A DNA stretch of 64,000 bases from Pseudorhodobacter sp. MZDSW-24AT. Lineage in GTDB: Bacteria; Pseudomonadota; Alphaproteobacteria; Rhodobacterales; Rhodobacteraceae. Below are positions 26,482 to 35,185 of this stretch, piece after piece (the stretch's first letter is position 1; each line of letters opens with the position of its first letter). The translations under genes were made by a program, and so were the position numbers. Location: assembly GCF_002794355.1 (NCBI RefSeq), contig NZ_PGOI01000003.1, forward strand, positions 1-64,000, written 5' to 3'. The notes under the pieces were generated by a model. That model was not told the DNA's origin. It saw only the letters and a list, made by a program, of their open reading frames with translations, and ran no database searches.

Positions 26482-27990
26482 ATGACCGACCCGAGACATG
26501 CCGACACCTCGCGCTTTCCCGATCCGGTGTATAAGGACACGGTGCTGCGCCCGCTGTTTGATGGCGCCAAAACCCACCATGTGGATGGCTTTCGGCGGAT
26601 TGACCGCGCGCATCTGGTGATGCTGGCCGAAACCGGCATCCTGCCCCGCGCTGTTGCGGGGCGGATTGCCCGGGCGCTGGTGGCGATTGATGCGGAAGTG
26701 GACCCGGCGGCGTTGACCTATACCGGAGAGGTGGAGGATTTCTTCTTCCTGATCGAGCGCGAGCTGAAAGCGCGGCTTGCGCCCGAGGATGCGGGGCGAC
26801 TGCACACCGCGCGGTCGCGCAATGACATTGACCATACGCTGTTCAAACTTTCGCTGAAGACGCGGCTGGATGGCGCGCTGGAACAGGCGCGCGCCTTGCT
26901 GGCGGCACTGATCGGCACGGCAGAGCGCGAGAGGGCCACGCTGATCGTTGCCTATACCCATGGCCAGCCGGCGCAGCCCACCACGCTTGGCCACTACCTT
27001 GCCGCCGTGATCGAGGTTCTGATCCGCGACATCGAACGGCTGGAGGCAGCGCGCGGCGTGGTGGACCTGTCTTCGATGGGGGCGGCGGCGATCACCACCT
27101 CGGGCTTTCCGGTGGATCGGGCGCGAGTGGCAGAGCTTTTGGGGTTCGCAGCGCCGCAGCGCAATTCCTACAGCTGCATCGCGGCGGTGGATTACATCAC
27201 GGCAAGCTATGGCGCGCTTGAACTGACCTTTTTGCACCTCGGGCGCTTCATTCAGGATCTGCAATTCTGGACGGCGTTCGAGGTGGGGCAGATTTACGTG
27301 CCCAATGCCTTGGTGCAGATTTCCTCGATCATGCCGCAAAAGCGCAATCCGGTGCCGATCGAGCATATGCGCCATCTGTCGAGCCAGACGGTCGGCCGGG
27401 CGCGGGTGATGCTTGAGATCGTTCACAACACGCCTTTCACCGACATGAACGACAGCGAAGGCGAAAGCCAAGAGGCCGGGTATCAGGCCTTTGAGAGCGG
27501 GGCGCGGGTGCTGCGCCTGCTGGCGGCCTTTGTTGCGCAGATGCAGGTGGATGGCGCACGCGTGGCGCAGAACATCCGCCGTTCCTGCATCACGATCACC
27601 GAGCTTGCCGATACGCTGGTCCGGCGGGAGGGGCTGTCATTCCGCGCCGCGCATGAGATTGCCGCCCATGTGGCCCGCGCGGTGGTGGCCGAGGGCAGCG
27701 ATCTGCCTTCGGGGGGATATGCCCCGTTCCGCGCGGCGTTCAAAACGGCAACCGGGCAGGACAGCGGGTTGAGCGAGGCCGAGTTTCAGCACATCGTTTC
27801 ACCCGAATATTTTGTGTCGGTCCGTGACCGCTTTGGAGGCCCGGCCCCGGCACCGCTGGGCGAAGCCCTTGGGCATTACCGTGCGCGTCTGGACGCCTTC
27901 ACTGCCACCGCGGCCGCGCATGCGCAGGCCGAAGCGGCAGCGGCGGACATGCTCGCCCAATCCTTTCAATCTTTGGTGGAGGCTGCCTGA
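26482..27990 (+). CDS. argininosuccinate-lyase-family enzyme of the ABC operon
   Basis: 502 residues when started at ATG 26482 (AAAGGA upstream; 26476 is also possible). It belongs to the fumarase/aspartase superfamily: HTARSRNDID at about 112-121, AYTHGQPAQPTTLGHYL, SFIMPQKRNP-type loop written SSIMPQKRNPVPIEH and the final SPEYFVSVRD. Family members eliminate fumarate from a C-N or similar bond; besides ArgH the family includes ethylenediaminedisuccinate lyase. The position between sugar permeases and their ATPase is odd for a true ArgH, so a catabolic lyase acting on the imported compound is more likely. It differs from ArgH in HTAR instead of HTGR. Confidence 0.85.
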   Translation: MTDPRHADTSRFPDPVYKDTVLRPLFDGAKTHHVDGFRRIDRAHLVMLAETGILPRAVAGRIARALVAIDAEVDPAALTYTGEVEDFFFLIERELKARLAPEDAGRLHTARSRNDIDHTLFKLSLKTRLDGALEQARALLAALIGTAERERATLIVAYTHGQPAQPTTLGHYLAAVIEVLIRDIERLEAARGVVDLSSMGAAAITTSGFPVDRARVAELLGFAAPQRNSYSCIAAVDYITASYGALELTFLHLGRFIQDLQFWTAFEVGQIYVPNALVQISSIMPQKRNPVPIEHMRHLSSQTVGRARVMLEIVHNTPFTDMNDSEGESQEAGYQAFESGARVLRLLAAFVAQMQVDGARVAQNIRRSCITITELADTLVRREGLSFRAAHEIAAHVARAVVAEGSDLPSGGYAPFRAAFKTATGQDSGLSEAEFQHIVSPEYFVSVRDRFGGPAPAPLGEALGHYRARLDAFTATAAAHAQAEAAAADMLAQSFQSLVEAA

Positions 27991-29021
27991 TGGCAACCAT
28001 TGCGCTGCGCAACCTCGTGAAATCCTACGGCAAGACCGATGTGATCCACGGCATCAACCTTGATATTGCAGATGGCGAATTCGTCGTTTTCGTCGGCCCT
28101 TCGGGATGCGGCAAGTCCACCACGTTGCGCATGATCGCGGGACTGGAGGAAATCTCGGGCGGCGAGATCCTGATCGGCAATGAGGTGGTGAACGAGTTGG
28201 ACCCCAAGCGGCGCAACATCGCCATGGTGTTCCAGAATTATGCGATCTATCCGCATATGACGGTGCGGCAGAACATCGCCTTTGGGCTCTACACCTCGCC
28301 TCTCTCGCGCGAGGAGAAAGACGCGCGGGTGACCGAGGCGGCGACCATGCTTGGGCTGACGGCGCTGCTGGATCGGCGGCCCGCCGCGCTTTCGGGCGGG
28401 CAGCGGCAGCGGGTGGCCATCGGCCGTGCCATGGTGCGTGACCCGGCGGCCTTTTTGTTCGATGAACCACTGTCGAACCTCGATGCCCAGCTCCGCGCAC
28501 AGATGCGAATAGAAATCAAGCGCTTGCACCAAAGGCTTGGCACCACCATCGTCTATGTGACCCATGATCAGGTGGAAGCGATGACGATGGCAGACCGGAT
28601 CGTGGTGATGCGCGACGGTCATATCCTGCAATCGGGCACGCCAACCGAGATTTATGAGGCACCCGTCAACGTGTTCACCGCGCAGTTCATCGGCAGCCCG
28701 TCAATGAATCTGCTGCCGGCGGCCGAGGTCGGGGGGCGGATCGTTGCGCAAAGCGGCGGGCCGCTGCTGGTGGGGCTGCGGCCGCATGATCTGGTGGCGG
28801 GCGAAGGGGAGGGCGCGTTCAGCATCTCGGGCGAGGTGACGGCGGTGGAACCTTTGGGCCCCGAGACGCTGGTGCATTTCCAGACCGAGGGGCGCACCGT
28901 GATTGCGACGGCTCCGGCGCGGATGGTTCCGGCGATTGGCAGCACGATCCAAGCCTCTGCCGCTGCGGGCGCGCTGTATTTGTTCGATGCGAAAACTGAA
29001 CAGGCCATGGGGCGGCGGTGA
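27990..29021 (+). CDS. ABC transporter ATP-binding protein (UgpC/MalK type)
   Basis: 343 residues. The ATPase domain has Walker A GPSGCGKST (about 37-45), the signature LSGGQRQRVAIGRAMVRDP (about 133-151), Walker B AFLFDEP and the switch histidine in YVTHDQ. The C-terminal TOBE-type regulatory part (from about residue 235) has GLRPHDL. The start overlaps the lyase stop (TGATG), and the stop overlaps the next gene (GTGA). Confidence 0.94.
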   Translation: MATIALRNLVKSYGKTDVIHGINLDIADGEFVVFVGPSGCGKSTTLRMIAGLEEISGGEILIGNEVVNELDPKRRNIAMVFQNYAIYPHMTVRQNIAFGLYTSPLSREEKDARVTEAATMLGLTALLDRRPAALSGGQRQRVAIGRAMVRDPAAFLFDEPLSNLDAQLRAQMRIEIKRLHQRLGTTIVYVTHDQVEAMTMADRIVVMRDGHILQSGTPTEIYEAPVNVFTAQFIGSPSMNLLPAAEVGGRIVAQSGGPLLVGLRPHDLVAGEGEGAFSISGEVTAVEPLGPETLVHFQTEGRTVIATAPARMVPAIGSTIQASAAAGALYLFDAKTEQAMGRR

Positions 29022-30079
29022 CAACCAGCGATATTCTGAGCGCTGCGGTGCCGCTTTCGGTGGCGGCGCGCGGCCTGTTGGCCGATCTTCTGACCGATCC
29101 GACGGCGGCTTGCGCCGGGGCCGGGGCGACTGAGCTTGACCAAGGCGGCTGGATCGCCTCGGGCCGCTTGCGCGCGGAGGCCGCGCTGCTTCTGGGCTGC
29201 GATGTCGGCGGCACAAAAGTGCATTCGGTGCTGTGCGATCTGGACGGGCGCTGTCTGGCCGAGCGGATCGAGCCCACGGCCCCGGCAGGGGGTGCGGCGC
29301 TCGTGGCGCAGATGAGGCAGCACCGCGATCAGCTGATGGCAGAGGGCGGTGGCGCCCCCTTGGTGGCCGCAGGCATTGGCATTCCGGGGGCAGTGCATCC
29401 GACCACGGGGCATGTGAGCCGGATGCCAAACATCGCGGGCCTGCGCCAGACGGATCTGGCGGCGCATCTGACCACGGCGCTGGGGTTGCCTTGTGCGGTG
29501 GAAAATGACGTGAACCTTGCGGCCTTGGGTGAATACTGGCTGGGCCACCGGGCGGAGTCGATGGCCTTTGTGGCGCTTGGCACCGGAATCGGGCTGGGGC
29601 AGTTGGTGAATGGCCAAATCCTGCGCGGCGCGAGCGGGGCGGCGGGCGAGGTGGCGGTGCTGCCGATTGGCGCCGATCCTTTCGCGCCCGAGAGCTTTGA
29701 GACCGGGGCGCTTGAAAGCACCATCGGTGCGGCGCCTTTGGTTGCGGCCTATGTGGCGAAGGGGGGCAAGCCCGGCCTAAGCTTGCGCGAGCTCTTCAAC
29801 GCGGAAGATCCGCATTTTGCGCCGGTCTTGGCGGCATTGGTGGAGCGGCTCGCCCTTACCGTGTTGTCCGTGGCGGCCATCACCGATCCGCAGCTTGTGG
29901 TCTTTGGTGGCAGCGTCGGGCGCCGCCCCGATCTGGTGGCGCGGGTGGTGGCGCGGCTTGCGCAGCAACCGTTCGCGATGCCGGAGTGCCGGGTCAGTCG
30001 TCTGGGCAACCGGGCAGGTGTCATGGGCGCCGTTTGGCTGGGCAGGCAGAAACTTGCCGCCGATCTGCGCCGCCGCTGA
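29018..30079 (+). CDS. ROK family protein, probable sugar kinase lacking the zinc site
   Basis: 353 residues with a GTG start overlapping the ATPase gene. The ROK kinase core begins near residue 58: LLGCDVGGTKVHSVLCD (ATP loop), then the catalytic Asp in CAVENDVNLAALGE and GTGIGLGQLVNG. An N-terminal extension of ~55 residues has no recognised domain. The GxxGH histidine is replaced (GAAGEVAVLP) and the CxCGxxGC cysteines are missing, so the structural zinc of most ROK proteins is absent. As the last gene of the operon it probably phosphorylates the sugar released by the other enzymes. Confidence 0.82.
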   Translation: MTTSDILSAAVPLSVAARGLLADLLTDPTAACAGAGATELDQGGWIASGRLRAEAALLLGCDVGGTKVHSVLCDLDGRCLAERIEPTAPAGGAALVAQMRQHRDQLMAEGGGAPLVAAGIGIPGAVHPTTGHVSRMPNIAGLRQTDLAAHLTTALGLPCAVENDVNLAALGEYWLGHRAESMAFVALGTGIGLGQLVNGQILRGASGAAGEVAVLPIGADPFAPESFETGALESTIGAAPLVAAYVAKGGKPGLSLRELFNAEDPHFAPVLAALVERLALTVLSVAAITDPQLVVFGGSVGRRPDLVARVVARLAQQPFAMPECRVSRLGNRAGVMGAVWLGRQKLAADLRRR

Positions 30080-30201
30080 GCGGGTTTTGTCCCGGCGCGC
30101 GGGCCGTTGAAAAAAACTCTGCAACCGGGGAAGGGCTTGTGCGTTGTGAGGTGAAACGCGCAGGCCTGCGGGCCGCGCGATCCTTTGGAAGGAACTGGAC
30201 G

Positions 30202-30990
30202 ATGCAGAAGTTTGTGACCTCATTGGTGTTCGCAACAAGCCTTGCAGTGGCCATGCCGGCCACCGCGCAGACGGATTTTGGGGACATTGTGTCTGGCGTG
30301 GCGAAATCGCTCTTGGCGCAAGAAATGGATCAGGCCGCGTTCCGTGAGGCGCAGCAAGCCAATACGGCCAGCGCTTATCGGAATTATCTGACACGATTCC
30401 CCAATGGCAGCCAGCGCGCGGCGGCAGAGCGCGCCTTGGCGCGGCTTGGTGCGTCGGTGCCGGGCAACCCGCCCGTGCCGGTTGTGACACCTCCGGCGCC
30501 GAATGCGAGCGCGGCATCGGTGGAAGCTTCTTTGGGGCTTACCCGGACGCAGCGCACCACGCTTCAGCGTCAACTCTCGGCACTGGGCTATTCGGTGGGC
30601 GTGGCGGATGGGCTGTGGGGCACCAACACCCGCGCGGCGATCCGCCAGTGGCAAAGCGCAAACAAGGTGGCGGCCACGGGATATGTGACGGCATCGCAGG
30701 TGCGGCTCATCCAGCAGCAAGCGGGCACGCCGACCACCCCTGCGCCTTCAACGCCGGGCGCGAGCGAAGACCCGGTGGAGGAAAGCCTGCTTGCCCTGAC
30801 GGCGGCCGAACGGCGTGAAGTGCAACGCATGCTCACGCGGCTTGGTTACAACACGGGTGGGGTCGACGGGGCTTTCGGCCGCAACACGCGCGCCGCCTTG
30901 GCGGCATGGCAGCGGGATGAGGGCGCGCGGGCCAGCGGTTATCTGACGGCCGATCAATTGCGCGAGCTGCGGCGCCAGACCGGGGCCTGA
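30202..30990 (+). CDS. exported protein with two peptidoglycan-binding domains
   Basis: 262 residues from ATG 30202 (GGAAGGAA upstream); the frame opens further upstream but the signal peptide starts at MQKFVTSLVFATSLAVA. After cleavage at ATAQ there is a helical region (LLAQEMDQAAFREA...YRNYLTRFPNG), then two PG_binding_1 repeats, about residues 110-170 (LQRQLSALGYSVGVADGLWGTNTRAAIRQWQ) and 205-258 (VQRMLTRLGYNTGGVDGAFGRNTRAALAAWQ), joined by a Pro/Thr linker. It likely binds cell-wall peptidoglycan in the periplasm. No catalytic domain is present. Confidence 0.87.
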   Translation: MQKFVTSLVFATSLAVAMPATAQTDFGDIVSGVAKSLLAQEMDQAAFREAQQANTASAYRNYLTRFPNGSQRAAAERALARLGASVPGNPPVPVVTPPAPNASAASVEASLGLTRTQRTTLQRQLSALGYSVGVADGLWGTNTRAAIRQWQSANKVAATGYVTASQVRLIQQQAGTPTTPAPSTPGASEDPVEESLLALTAAERREVQRMLTRLGYNTGGVDGAFGRNTRAALAAWQRDEGARASGYLTADQLRELRRQTGA

Positions 30991-31010
30991 CCGTTCTTGT
31001 CTTCGCACGA

Positions 31011-31044
31011 ACAAAGGGGCAGGCCATTGGCGCTGCCCCTTTGT
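31011..31044. terminator. bidirectional terminator between convergent genes
   Basis: A perfect 12-bp stem, ACAAAGGGGCAG / CTGCCCCTTTGT, with a ten-base loop, placed between the convergent peptidoglycan-binding and LysM genes. A/T-rich ends on both sides allow termination in either direction. Confidence 0.8.
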
Positions 31045-31067
31045 CATGTTGTCTTGGCTCTTGGGGA

Positions 31068-32282
31068 CTATTGCAGGAAGGGCACCGGATCGGTGCTGTC
31101 GGCGCCGCGCCGCACCTCGAAATGCAAGAACGATGGCGTGCCCGCGCGCACGGTGGCGATGGTCTGTCCCCGCGTGATGCGATCCCCCTTTTTCACGCTG
31201 ATACCGTCAACGCCGGCATAGACGGTCAACAGATTGTCGGCGTGGCGCACCACGATGATTGGGGTTTGCGCCGTGTCGGTGGTGATCGCGGCCACGGTGC
31301 CATCGGCCGCGGCCCGCACCGGCGTGCCCGCCGAGGCCGAGATGTCGATGCCATCGTTGCGGCCCTTGGCATAGGGCCGGATGATCGAACCCTGCACCGG
31401 CATCAGCATCTTGGAAGAAGTGGTGCGCTGTGCCCCCAGATCGGGCGAGGCCGGTGTTTCGCGCGGGGCGGTGGCGGCGGGTGTCGTGCGCTCGGCAGGC
31501 AATGGTTTGGCCGCCGACGGGGGCGTCGGCGTGGCAGAGCCTGCGCCGGGCGGGCTGACGGGTGCAGGCGCCGCTGCCGCCGTGGGAGGCGGGGCGGATG
31601 AGGCAACCGGAATGATCAGATACTGGCCTTCGCGCACATCCAGATTGGGGCCGAGCCCGTTCCATTCGCCCAAGGCCTTGGCCGAGATGTTGTAGCTGCG
31701 GGCAATCGAGAAGGCGGTTTCGCCGCGCCGCACCTGATGGCGCACCGGCTCGCCGCCGGTGCTGGGGCGGGTTGTGGCGGGTGGTGTCGGTGTGCCCACA
31801 CGGTCCAGCGCGGTGGTGGCGATGGCAGAGACATCCACCGGGGCAGGGGCCGCGCCGGTGGTTGGAAAAATGCCGCCACCTTGCACGGGACCGGTGTCGG
31901 CGATGCGGCGCGGCAAGGCCAGCACCTCGCCTTCGCGCAGCGGGTCGGTCGGGATGATCGCGTTGTAGCGCGCCAGTTCTTCCGGTGCGATGCCAACGCG
32001 CATGGCCACCGAGGCCGCCGTGTCACCACGCCGCGCCACCGCGACCTGATACCCGGGATAAGAAATCACGCCGCGCGCATCCGGTGCGGGCCGACGCTCT
32101 GTTGCGTTCAACGCGGCATCGGACGTGTCAAGCACGCCCGGGCCATTTCGCAGATCCCAGTCGAGCCCATCGAAGGGGCTGCCGCCGCCACTCGGCATAC
32201 AGGCCGAAAGCGTGACAAACGCGCTTCCCAGCCAGAAAAGTCGCAGACGGGGGGCCATCGGGGACGGGAGGGTGCGGGTCAT
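31068..32282 (-). CDS. LysM/M23 lipoprotein, NlpD-like amidase activator
   Basis: 404 residues. Lipoprotein signal with lipobox LSAC at about residues 25-28. Two LysM domains (about 72-118 with YQVAVARRGDTAASVA, and 178-222 with HQVRRGETAFSIA), a Pro/Ala linker, and a C-terminal M23 peptidase fold (about 295-404). In the M23 domain the first zinc histidine is missing (KGRNDGIDI) and only one histidine of the HxH pair remains (FLHFEVR). A non-catalytic domain of this kind is typical of NlpD/EnvC, which activate cell-separation amidases. The position upstream of pcm and surE on the strand is the classic surE-pcm-nlpD order. Confidence 0.88.
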   Translation of the reverse strand: MTRTLPSPMAPRLRLFWLGSAFVTLSACMPSGGGSPFDGLDWDLRNGPGVLDTSDAALNATERRPAPDARGVISYPGYQVAVARRGDTAASVAMRVGIAPEELARYNAIIPTDPLREGEVLALPRRIADTGPVQGGGIFPTTGAAPAPVDVSAIATTALDRVGTPTPPATTRPSTGGEPVRHQVRRGETAFSIARSYNISAKALGEWNGLGPNLDVREGQYLIIPVASSAPPPTAAAAPAPVSPPGAGSATPTPPSAAKPLPAERTTPAATAPRETPASPDLGAQRTTSSKMLMPVQGSIIRPYAKGRNDGIDISASAGTPVRAAADGTVAAITTDTAQTPIIVVRHADNLLTVYAGVDGISVKKGDRITRGQTIATVRAGTPSFLHFEVRRGADSTDPVPFLQ

Positions 32283-32381
32283 GCTCTGCCTCTTTTGCTT
32301 GACGGACGGTGTGTCCCGCCCTTTGTTACACCACTTGCTCAGCCTTCGGCTGTGTCACTCGTTCTGCGCGTCCCGCGAGGA

Positions 32382-33044
32382 TTACTCTGCCCCCAGCCCT
32401 TCGACCAGCGGCACAAAACGCACGGGGCGCAATTCTTCGTAATTATACCCGCTGCTGCCACGGGTGACCTTGATCAGACTTTGCACTGCGTCGGACTGGC
32501 CGACGGGCAGCACCATAATACCCCCAACCTTGAGCTGCGCCAAGAGGGGGCCGGGCGGGTCCTCGGCGGCTGCGGTCACGATGATGCGGTCGAACGGGGC
32601 CTGATCCGGCAAGCCATGGCTGCCATCGGCGGTAAAGGCGGTGATGTTCACCAGCCCCAATGCCTGAAAAACGCCCTGTGCCTCGCGCACCAGCCGCCGG
32701 TGCCGGTCCACCGTATAGATGCGGCGCCCGAGCTGCGCCAAGATGGCGGCCTGATAGCCCGAGCCTGTGCCGATCTCCAGAACCGTGTCGCGCGGTTGAA
32801 CGTTCAGTGCTTGGGTCATCAAACCCACCACCGAAGGCTGGCTGATGGTCTGACCGCAGGCAATCGGCAGCGGCATGTCGTCATAGGCGCGGTCCGCGAA
32901 ATGACCGCGCACGAACAGGCCACGGTCCACCCGTTCCATCGCGGTCAGCACGCGGGCGTCGGTGACGCCTCTTGATCGCAATCCAAACAAATAGCGCATC
33001 TTGCGTTCGGCGTCCGAGTCTTCCGGGCCGCCGGGTCCCATCAT
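32382..33044 (-). CDS. pcm: protein-L-isoaspartate O-methyltransferase
   Basis: 220 residues. Repairs isoaspartyl residues in aged proteins using SAM. Motif [19 protein letters not shown] lies at about 87-104, preceded by the PIMT signature [19 protein letters not shown], with [13 protein letters not shown] as the post-motif. The start overlaps the surE stop by four bases (ATGA). Encoded in the conserved surE-pcm-nlpD arrangement. Confidence 0.95.
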   Translation of the reverse strand: MMGPGGPEDSDAERKMRYLFGLRSRGVTDARVLTAMERVDRGLFVRGHFADRAYDDMPLPIACGQTISQPSVVGLMTQALNVQPRDTVLEIGTGSGYQAAILAQLGRRIYTVDRHRRLVREAQGVFQALGLVNITAFTADGSHGLPDQAPFDRIIVTAAAEDPPGPLLAQLKVGGIMVLPVGQSDAVQSLIKVTRGSSGYNYEELRPVRFVPLVEGLGAE

Positions 33045-33826
33045 GCCAATTGCGCCGCCAGCGGCGCCAGAAGATCATGCGCCGTCAGATCGGCGCGCAT
33101 CGGAGTGACTGAGATCCAGCCTTCGAGGTTGACCGCAGCATCCGTGCCCGGTTCGGTGGGCGTGTGCTGCGGCCCGCCCTTGATCCAGAGATAGCGCCGC
33201 CCCGTCGGCGAAATCTGCGGCTCGCAAGAGAAAGACGTGTCGCGGCGAAAGCCGATGGCGGCCACCTTGGTGCCCAGCACTTTGTCGGCGGCGAGGGGCG
33301 GGAAGTTCACGTTGTAGAAGACCCGGAAATCATCCTGCGTCCAGATTCCCTTGTCCAACAGCTGCCGCACCACGCCCGCGCCATGCACCACCGCCGCCTG
33401 AAACGGCGTGTCCAGCCCTTCGGTTCCGCGCCCCATGTATTGCGACAGCGCGATCGCCGGGATGCCTTGCAATGCGGCCTCCATCGCGCCGCCGATGGTG
33501 CCGGAATAAAGCGTGTTTTCCGCCGCGTTGTTGCCCCGGTTGACGCCCGACAGCACCAGATCGGGCTTTGCGCCGTCCAGCACGTCATAAATCGCGGCCA
33601 AGACGCAATCGGCCGGGCTGCCTTCGGCGGCAAAGCGGCGTTCGGCGAGCTGGGCAATCATCATCGGGTGCGAATAGCTGATGCAATGGCCCACGCCCGA
33701 TTGCTCAAAAGCGGGGGCCACCGTCCAGACCTCGCCCTCCGGTCCCGCAATCTCTTGGGCAATGGCGGTCAGAACCTCCAGCCCCGGAGCGTTGATGCCG
33801 TCGTCGTTGGTGATCAGAATACGCAT
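33041..33826 (-). CDS. surE: 5'/3'-nucleotidase SurE
   Basis: 261 residues from ATG 33826, with GGACAG upstream; the upstream extension in frame to 34651 is antisense to the M20 gene and rejected. Metal-dependent nucleoside monophosphate phosphatase. The motif [15 protein letters not shown] at the N-terminus and [25 protein letters not shown] carry the metal and phosphate ligands (D8, D9, S, N). Translationally coupled to pcm. Confidence 0.96.
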   Translation of the reverse strand: MRILITNDDGINAPGLEVLTAIAQEIAGPEGEVWTVAPAFEQSGVGHCISYSHPMMIAQLAERRFAAEGSPADCVLAAIYDVLDGAKPDLVLSGVNRGNNAAENTLYSGTIGGAMEAALQGIPAIALSQYMGRGTEGLDTPFQAAVVHGAGVVRQLLDKGIWTQDDFRVFYNVNFPPLAADKVLGTKVAAIGFRRDTSFSCEPQISPTGRRYLWIKGGPQHTPTEPGTDAAVNLEGWISVTPMRADLTAHDLLAPLAAQLA

Positions 33827-33946
33827 GAAAACTGTCCTTTGCTTCTGCTTAGACGACACCTGCACAGGCGGCAAGCCTAAGCCGAGGCATGGCTTGACAC
33901 GCGACCGCCCGCGCTGTCCGGTGTTGCAAAAAGAAAGGCCTTTGCC

Positions 33947-35098
33947 ATGGACCTGACACCAGACGTCCTGACTGCGCTTGTCGACCTGCGCCATGATCTG
34001 CACCGCCACCCCGAGGTGTCGGGGGCCGAGGCTGAGACGGCACGGCGCGTGCGGAGAGCGCTTGCCGCGCTCGCGCCCGATCAGATCGTCACCGGCTTGG
34101 GTGGCCATGGTTTGGCGGCTGTCTTCAACGGAGCGGCTTCGGGTCCAACCGTCATGCTCCGCGCCGAGCTCGACGCCTTGCCGATTCCCGAGGCGCCCGG
34201 CCCTGCGCATGTCTCGCAGGTGCCGGGGGTGGCGCATCTGTGTGGTCATGATGGCCATGCGGTCATATTGATCGGGGTGGCACATCTGCTCTCGCAGCGC
34301 AGGCCAGCCAAGGGGCGCGCGGTGCTGATGTTTCAGCCTGCCGAGGAAGACGGGTCCGGAGCGGCCGCCGTTCTGGCCGACCCGGCCTTTGCCGCCTTGC
34401 GTCCCGATTGGGCCTTTGCCCTGCACAATATGCCGGGCCTTCCCTTGGGGCAGGCGCGGGTGTCGGCGGGGCCTGCGAATTGCGCCTCGGTTGGCTTGCG
34501 GCTGCAACTCCAAGGGCGCACCGCCCATGCCGCCACGCCCGACACCGGCCTTTCGCCACAAGCCGCGCTGTTTGCCCTGATCCCCGCGCTGAGTGCCCTC
34601 GGGCCCGGTGGTGCGCTTGGCCCGGATTTCCGTTTGGTCACCGTGACCCATGCGCGTTTGGGCACACCCACCTTTGGCATCGCCCCCGGCGAGGCCGAGC
34701 TTTGGGTGACCTTGCGCAGTTTGGGAGATGCCCCGATGCGTGAGCTCAAGGCCCGCGCTTGCGCTTTGTCAGAGGAGATGGCCCTTCGCCACGGTCTGAG
34801 CCTGCGTCTCAGCTGGCATGACGATTTCGCGGCCTGTCACAACGACCCGCAGGCGGTCACGCAGATCGAGGCCGCGCTCGCGCAGGCCGGGGTGCCTTAT
34901 ACGCCGGCAGAGGGGCCGATGCGGGCCTCCGAAGATTTCGGCCGCTTTGCCCAGACCGGAGCGCGGTCGGCGATGTTTCTGCTGGGAGCCGGAGAAGAGA
35001 GCCCGGCTTTGCATGATCCGGCCTATGATTTTCCCGAGGCGCTGATCGCCCCCGGCGTGTCGGTTTTTGCGGCGCTTTTGCAAAAGCTGCTTGGCTGA
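33947..35098 (+). CDS. M20 family amidohydrolase/peptidase
   Basis: 383 residues. Amidohydrolase of the IAA-amino acid hydrolase/hippurate hydrolase type: the first zinc segment [12 protein letters not shown] (about 100-111), [10 protein letters not shown] (Glu pair, about 130-139), a middle dimerisation domain and the final [16 protein letters not shown]. Normal length. Divergent from surE across 120 bases; 87 bases before pirin. It might deacylate N-acyl amino acids; the real substrate is not evident. Confidence 0.9.
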   Translation: MDLTPDVLTALVDLRHDLHRHPEVSGAEAETARRVRRALAALAPDQIVTGLGGHGLAAVFNGAASGPTVMLRAELDALPIPEAPGPAHVSQVPGVAHLCGHDGHAVILIGVAHLLSQRRPAKGRAVLMFQPAEEDGSGAAAVLADPAFAALRPDWAFALHNMPGLPLGQARVSAGPANCASVGLRLQLQGRTAHAATPDTGLSPQAALFALIPALSALGPGGALGPDFRLVTVTHARLGTPTFGIAPGEAELWVTLRSLGDAPMRELKARACALSEEMALRHGLSLRLSWHDDFAACHNDPQAVTQIEAALAQAGVPYTPAEGPMRASEDFGRFAQTGARSAMFLLGAGEESPALHDPAYDFPEALIAPGVSVFAALLQKLLG

Positions 35099-35185
35099 TG
35101 CGTGCTATGGCGCACAGAGTCCGCGCGGGGATCGGCAAAGACACATCGGTCCTTTGACCCTAAGTTCAGGGCAAAGGAGAATGCC

